From positions 1 to 7,841 of the forward strand of contig DAOVAK010000105.1 in NCBI GenBank assembly GCA_030671095.1: a DNA stretch of 7,841 nucleotides. Reading direction: 5' to 3'. The position numbers and the translations under genes are program-made. Positions 5,373-7,841 of the stretch are shown one piece after another. The stretch comes from Deltaproteobacteria bacterium. GTDB taxonomy: Bacteria; Desulfobacterota; DSM-4660; Desulfatiglandales; HGW-15. Positions within the stretch are counted from its first letter, which is position 1. Each line of letters begins with the position of its first letter. The notes beneath the pieces are model-generated. The model was not told where the DNA came from. It saw only the letters and a list, made by a program, of their open reading frames with translations, and made no database searches.

Positions 5373-5590
5373 CACAGAGCTCACAAAGAGCGCATAGGAT
5401 AAAGATATTCCTCTACAAATTGCTTAACATGCCCTCCATGAGGGCGTTCAATCCACGCTACGCGGGATTGAACATGGGAGAAGTTCCTTAAAGGAAATAA
5501 ATGAACACATTCATTTTTTCTTTTTAAGAACTTCTCCCATAACATGTTAAGCCATTGGCTGCCCATGACCTATCTCTGCGTACTCTGCGG
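5373..5590. repeat. outer imperfect inverted arms around the cruciform element
   Basis: The left arm, starting at 5373, has CACAGAG...CAAAGAG...ATAGG. The right arm (5569-5590), read on the other strand, has CGCAGAG...CGCAGAG-ATAGG. They are diverged inverted copies of a CACAGAG-type motif and enclose the structured element at 5422-5552, so the whole 218-base block may be one dispersed repeat. Function unknown. Confidence 0.4.
5422..5552. repeat. 131-bp multi-armed inverted-repeat element
   Basis: The outer stem GCTTAACATG (5422-5431) pairs perfectly with CATGTTAAGC (5543-5552). Inside are three arms. GCCCTC/GAGGGC (5431-5445) has a CAT loop. GTTCAATCC-a-CGC/GCGGGATTGAAC (5446-5473) is a 12-bp stem with one bulged A at 5455. 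A long arm (5474-5540) starts with the 13-bp perfect ATGGGAGAAGTTC/GAACTTCTCCCAT, continues through TTAAA/TTTAA and GAAA/TTTC, and ends in AAATGAA-CACA-TTCATTT, with a single bulged C (5487), a bulged T (5498) and a small internal loop. Nearly every base is paired. Both strands can fold, so it may act as folded DNA, a structured RNA, or a non-autonomous palindromic mobile element. No gene lies in it. Confidence 0.7.
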
Positions 5591-5707
5591 GCTCGAGCGA
5601 CCCCGAGCGCAGACGAGAGGGAGCGGGCGAGAGTTTAAAAGAGAATAACCATCCTTTCACCAGCGAAGCTTAACCACACCGTCCCGCAAAGTAGGAGGTT
5701 TTCCCAA

Positions 5708-5905
5708 ATGATGAAAGTCTATCATCTCGTCTTCAAAATAATCACATGCGGGCTTTTTGGACCGTGGACCCCAAGGATCAGGTTCATTTCAATAAAATAT
5801 ATTATCACCGTCAGTAAGTTAGTAGACTCTTCAATTTGTTTCTTGACATGGATTCAAGGAGTTTCTAGTTTTAAAAGGTGTCATGACGTTCACAAGACAA
5901 AATAG
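5708..5905 (+). pseudogene. possible gene remnant, 65-codon frame with good ribosome site
   Basis: AGGAGG (5693-5698) stands 9 bases before ATG-ATG, opening a 65-codon frame (MMKVYHLVFKIITC...). I do not recognise it. After about 15 residues the composition becomes that of AT-rich non-coding DNA and the frame overlaps the candidate promoter of the next gene. A second frame (5695-5814) stays open for 39 codons and has more protein-like content around FWTVDPKDQVHFNKIYYHRQ before its stop. The two together could be a frameshifted fragment of one lost gene, or chance. I treat it as a remnant rather than a functional gene. Confidence 0.2.
5843..5871 (+). promoter_or_regulatory. candidate sigma-70 promoter of the flavoprotein gene
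   Basis: A perfect -35 TTGACA (5843-5848) is followed after 17 bases by TAGTTT (5866-5871), a poor -10 matching 3 of 6 positions. It lies about 58 bases upstream of the ATG at 5929. The rest of the stretch 5553-5928 holds only a GC-rich GAGCG-type low-complexity patch (5587-5635) and the possible gene remnant. Confidence 0.35.
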
Positions 5906-5928
5906 GGAAAGGCAGGACAGGTGGCAAA

Positions 5929-6504
5929 ATGAAAGTATTGGGAATCTACGGTAGTCCTCGCAAAGGAGGAAACACAGATCGGCTCTTAGACAAAGTATTA
6001 GAGGGAGCCAAATCCGCAGGAGCAGAAATCTCAAGCGTGTATGCGCGAGACCTGGACATGAGCGGATGCATTGAATGTGGCGGATGTGAAAAGACAGGAA
6101 AATGTGTTGTGAAGGACGATATGCAGGACGTCTATCCCCTCTTAGAAGAGGCTGATGTTATTTTCCTGGCGTCCCCCATCTTCTTTTATGGCGTCACGGC
6201 ACAGGTCAAGGCCCTCATCGACCGCTCACAGGCCTGTTGGTCCAAGCGGATGTTGGAGAAAACGCCCGAGGAGAGGAAAACCTTTGATAGCGGGAAAGGC
6301 TATCTGATCGCAGTGGGTGCCACACGGGGTGAGAATCTGTTCGAGGGCGCCATTCTGACCGCCAGATACTTCTATGACGCGCTGGATATGACCTACGAGG
6401 GAGGTATCTTTTTCAGAAGCCTTGAGGAAAAAACTGCCGTCCAGAAAAATCCGGAAACCCTTCAAGAGGCTTTTAACTTGGGTCTGAAGGCCGTTTCATC
6501 ATGA
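5929..6504 (+). CDS. iron-sulfur flavoprotein-like NAD(P)H/FMN oxidoreductase
   Basis: This is a 191-residue flavodoxin-fold protein. The FMN phosphate loop is GSPRKGGNTDRLL (8-20), and ASPIFFYGVTAQVKALIDR (about 81-99) is the second FMN-binding region characteristic of NADPH-dependent FMN reductases. Between them is a compact cysteine cluster, Cys47, Cys50, Cys53 and Cys59 (spacing C-x2-C-x2-C-x5-C), the arrangement that holds the 4Fe-4S cluster of archaeal and bacterial iron-sulfur flavoprotein (Isf). The protein therefore probably transfers electrons between NAD(P)H or ferredoxin, FMN and an Fe-S cluster; family members have been linked to reduction of oxygen or peroxide in anaerobes. The ATG is supported by AGGTGG ending 4 bases upstream. 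Its last 43 bases overlap the end of queG on the opposite strand. Confidence 0.9.
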   Translation: MKVLGIYGSPRKGGNTDRLLDKVLEGAKSAGAEISSVYARDLDMSGCIECGGCEKTGKCVVKDDMQDVYPLLEEADVIFLASPIFFYGVTAQVKALIDRSQACWSKRMLEKTPEERKTFDSGKGYLIAVGATRGENLFEGAILTARYFYDALDMTYEGGIFFRSLEEKTAVQKNPETLQEAFNLGLKAVSS

Positions 6505-7388
6505 GCCCTAATAGCCTGGATGTTTGACTTCAATTTCTCCAAGCCAGCCCTGGCAAAAGCCGTTCGTCCAAACCTTTCTCCAAATTCCTTATCGTTCATC
6601 TGTAAGAACGCATCCGTTGCAGGTAGGTGGATCTGCATTGATGCTTCCCCTTCATTGAATGGACATACCTCCTGACATCGATCACAGCCGAAAAAGCAAT
6701 CGCCCATCTTTCTGCCAATATCGCGCTTTGTCCTCCCTTTATGCTCGATGGTAAGATATGAAAGGCACTTTGAGGCATCAAGATAGAAGGGTTTTTCAAG
6801 GGCGCCTGTGGGGCAAGAATCGATGCACTGTGTGCAGGTCCCACATTGATTCTCCATGGGTTCAGTCGACAAAAATCCCAGGTTGGCAGTGGTCAGTATC
6901 TCTGCCAGATAAAAGTAGGAACCATGGCCAGGTATGATGAGCATGTTGTTTTTCCCGATAAAGCCAATGCCGGAAGAAGATGCGAAGCTCTTCTCTAAAA
7001 TAGGAGCGGAATCCACACAGATCCTTGAATGGCTTCCCGGATAGATTTCCCCGATCACATCCACCAATTCTCCACATAAACCCTTTAGTCTCACATGATA
7101 GTCTTCCTCCGTCGGTTGGGAATATCTAGATACAGTGAAACCTTCCGGTGTTCCAGGTTTCTGCGAAGGATAGGGATAGGCAAGGGATATAACAGCTTTG
7201 CACCCCTTGAGCAGAATGGTGGGATCCTCCCGGATTTCCACATTTCTCTCGAGCCAGGACATGTCTGCGTTTTTTCGATCAGATAACCAGTCACGGAATT
7301 TGTCAAAATAGAGCGGCTTCGATGGCGGCGAAAATCCACAGGCTATAAAGCCCAGATCTTTAGCTTTGTTTACAATTGTTGAGATCAT
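6462..7388 (-). CDS. queG: epoxyqueuosine reductase QueG
   Basis: This 308-residue cytoplasmic enzyme performs the last step of queuosine synthesis, reducing epoxyqueuosine to queuosine in the wobble position of tRNA with a cobalamin and two 4Fe-4S clusters. The N-terminal domain contains the family segments VDSAPILEKSFA (catalytic-type Asp126) and GFIGKNNMLI. The ferredoxin-like part has CGTCTQCIDSCPTGAL (Cys182, 185, 188, 192), then Cys208, and GCDRCQEVCPFN (Cys235, 238, 242), which is nearly diagnostic. There is no C-terminal HEAT-repeat extension, as in the shorter QueG forms. The frame is open to an ATG at 7445, but that stretch is the REP-like palindrome; the ATG at 7388 has GGTGGA upstream and begins the conserved protein. 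It lies downstream of map on the same strand, separated by a repeat, and overlaps the flavoprotein gene convergently. Confidence 0.93.
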   Translation of the reverse strand: MISTIVNKAKDLGFIACGFSPPSKPLYFDKFRDWLSDRKNADMSWLERNVEIREDPTILLKGCKAVISLAYPYPSQKPGTPEGFTVSRYSQPTEEDYHVRLKGLCGELVDVIGEIYPGSHSRICVDSAPILEKSFASSSGIGFIGKNNMLIIPGHGSYFYLAEILTTANLGFLSTEPMENQCGTCTQCIDSCPTGALEKPFYLDASKCLSYLTIEHKGRTKRDIGRKMGDCFFGCDRCQEVCPFNEGEASMQIHLPATDAFLQMNDKEFGERFGRTAFARAGLEKLKSNIQAIRAHDETAFRPKLKAS

Positions 7389-7412
7389 AACTTGTCCACC
7401 CCCACCCAACCG

Positions 7413-7434
7413 TTCGGCTGAGCTCACGCCGAAG
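7413..7434. repeat. REP-like palindrome, second copy, upstream of queG
   Basis: TTCGGC and GCCGAA flank the self-complementary TGAGCTCA. The first 14 bases (TTCGGCTGAGCTCA) are identical to 67-80, and both copies continue into CGAAGCCC. It stands about 25 bases upstream of the queG start. Confidence 0.6.
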
Positions 7435-7451
7435 CCCTCCCCCATCCGAGA

Positions 7452-7607
7452 CTGTGTCGCAATTCGACAAAGCTGTCATTCCGGGCGAGCCCAAGGATTT
7501 TGGGCGAGACCCGGAATCCAGGAGGATCGTGTAATATCAAATCATTCTGGATCCCGGCTCGCATCCCGCTCCGCGGGACTTGGCCGGGATGACGAATTGC
7601 GGCACAG
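7452..7607. repeat. 156-bp palindromic repeat between map and queG
   Basis: The terminal arms are inverted copies: CTGTG-t-CGCAATTCG at 7452-7466, an 8-base insertion, then GTCATTCCGG (7475-7484), against CCGGGATGAC-GAATTGCG-g-CACAG at 7584-7607. Inside are CCGGAATCCAG (7511-7521) and CTGGATCCCGG (7547-7557), plus a CCCGC-tcc-GCGGG hairpin (7565-7577). It matches the common style of GTCATTCC...GGATGAC dispersed repeats. No coding frame is plausible in 7446-7660; bases 7632-7641 add a small perfect palindrome, CAGTGCACTG. Confidence 0.65.
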
Positions 7608-7660
7608 CCTCTCAAGGGGGAGGGAAAGATGCAGTGCACTGGGATCTTGCAGCGGCTACA

Positions 7661-7841
7661 TCATTCGGGGAGAAGCGAGGAATCTAGATCATAGGGGGTC
7701 AAGCTCTCAAAACCGTCTTCGGTAACCAGGGCGGTCTGTTCAAACTGCGCTGAAAGAGAGCCGTCATTTGTTACTGCCGTCCAGTTGTCTGAAAGAATCT
7801 GGAGATCTTTCTTTCCTAGGTTGATCATGGGTTCGATGGTG
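7661..7841 (-). CDS. map: methionine aminopeptidase type I, C-terminal part (truncated by window edge)
   Basis: The last 59 codons of a minus-strand gene run off the right edge. They read [14 protein letters not shown]... and ...[16 protein letters not shown], the closing part of type I methionyl aminopeptidases, which remove the initiator Met from nascent proteins in the cytoplasm. The Glu in IEPM and the Glu in AQFEQT are the last two metal ligands, and their spacing of 31 residues equals that of E. coli Glu204 and Glu235. The residue after the second Glu is Gln, where His is usual (QYEHT in E. coli). About ten residues follow the usual end ([10 protein letters not shown]), a slight extension. 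It is upstream of queG on the same strand but 272 bases away, with a palindromic repeat between them, so co-transcription is uncertain. Confidence 0.92.
   Translation of the reverse strand, partial: TIEPMINLGKKDLQILSDNWTAVTNDGSLSAQFEQTALVTEDGFESLTPYDLDSSLLPE

Noticed and set aside
5422..5552. An integron attC recombination site
   Set aside because: GCTTAAC and GTTAAGC fit the RYYYAAC and GTTRRRY boxes, and the 131-bp length and bulged bases are suggestive. However, since the ends are inverted copies this is only one independent 7-base match. The stem continues past the boxes without the unpaired spacer, the interior is three-armed, and there is no integrase or cassette array.
5311..5552. A CRISPR array or degenerate CRISPR repeats
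   Set aside because: The hairpins differ in sequence and spacing, there is no series of identical repeats, and no cas gene is present.
5381..5566. A 61-codon minus-strand frame in the cruciform element
   Set aside because: It is a product of the inverted repeats, without a ribosome site or recognisable domain.
7366..7725. A 119-codon plus-strand frame and an overlapping minus-strand frame between queG and map
   Set aside because: Both are translations of the palindromic repeats (residues like SRSAGLGRDDELRHS recur in such repeats) and overlap the real ends of queG and map.

Overview
The window looks like chromosomal DNA from a Gram-negative bacterium, most likely of the Desulfobacterota (deltaproteobacterial) type. 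That placement is inferred from the gene repertoire: an iron-sulfur flavoprotein-like FMN protein, a QueG-type reductase, a lipoprotein acid phosphatase and many dispersed palindromic repeats. No rRNA, tRNA or taxonomic marker is present, so it is tentative. Genes are ordinary in density, but nearly every intergenic gap is packed with inverted repeats.

Layout. Bases 1-150 hold nested palindromes. Bases 151-1719 (minus strand) hold a probable two-gene operon: a poly-gamma-glutamate hydrolase-like zinc enzyme, then an acid phosphatase lipoprotein of the HAD superfamily. Bases 1777-2106 hold no gene but a composite palindromic repeat. Bases 2107-2856 (plus) hold a small unknown protein followed by a HIT-family nucleotide hydrolase. 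Bases 2929-3453 (minus) hold an HNH endonuclease, divergent from a membrane-anchored alpha/beta hydrolase at 3729-4571 (plus). Bases 4671-4736 hold a 21-codon stub with a very strong ribosome binding site, apparently the start of a lost gene. It is joined through a 20-bp repeat to a short HEAGH zinc metallopeptidase gene at 4766-5296. Bases 5297-5928 hold no convincing gene but a 131-bp multi-armed inverted-repeat element, a possible gene remnant and a candidate promoter. Bases 5929-6504 (plus) hold the FMN/iron-sulfur flavoprotein, whose 3' end overlaps tail-to-tail with queG (6462-7388, minus). A palindromic repeat separates queG from the 3' end of map (methionine aminopeptidase, minus strand), which runs off the right edge.

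How the genes relate. The window mixes housekeeping functions (N-terminal Met removal, queuosine tRNA modification, HIT nucleotide hydrolysis) with hydrolases of uncertain substrate. It is not one pathway. The only functional pairing suggested by position is the PGA hydrolase with the phosphatase. The most unusual material is non-coding: the cruciform-like element at 5422-5552, and a 20-bp repeat present in two copies (1805-1824 and 4741-4760), each lying in the same orientation just upstream of a zinc-hydrolase start codon. I did not find a clear new multi-gene system.
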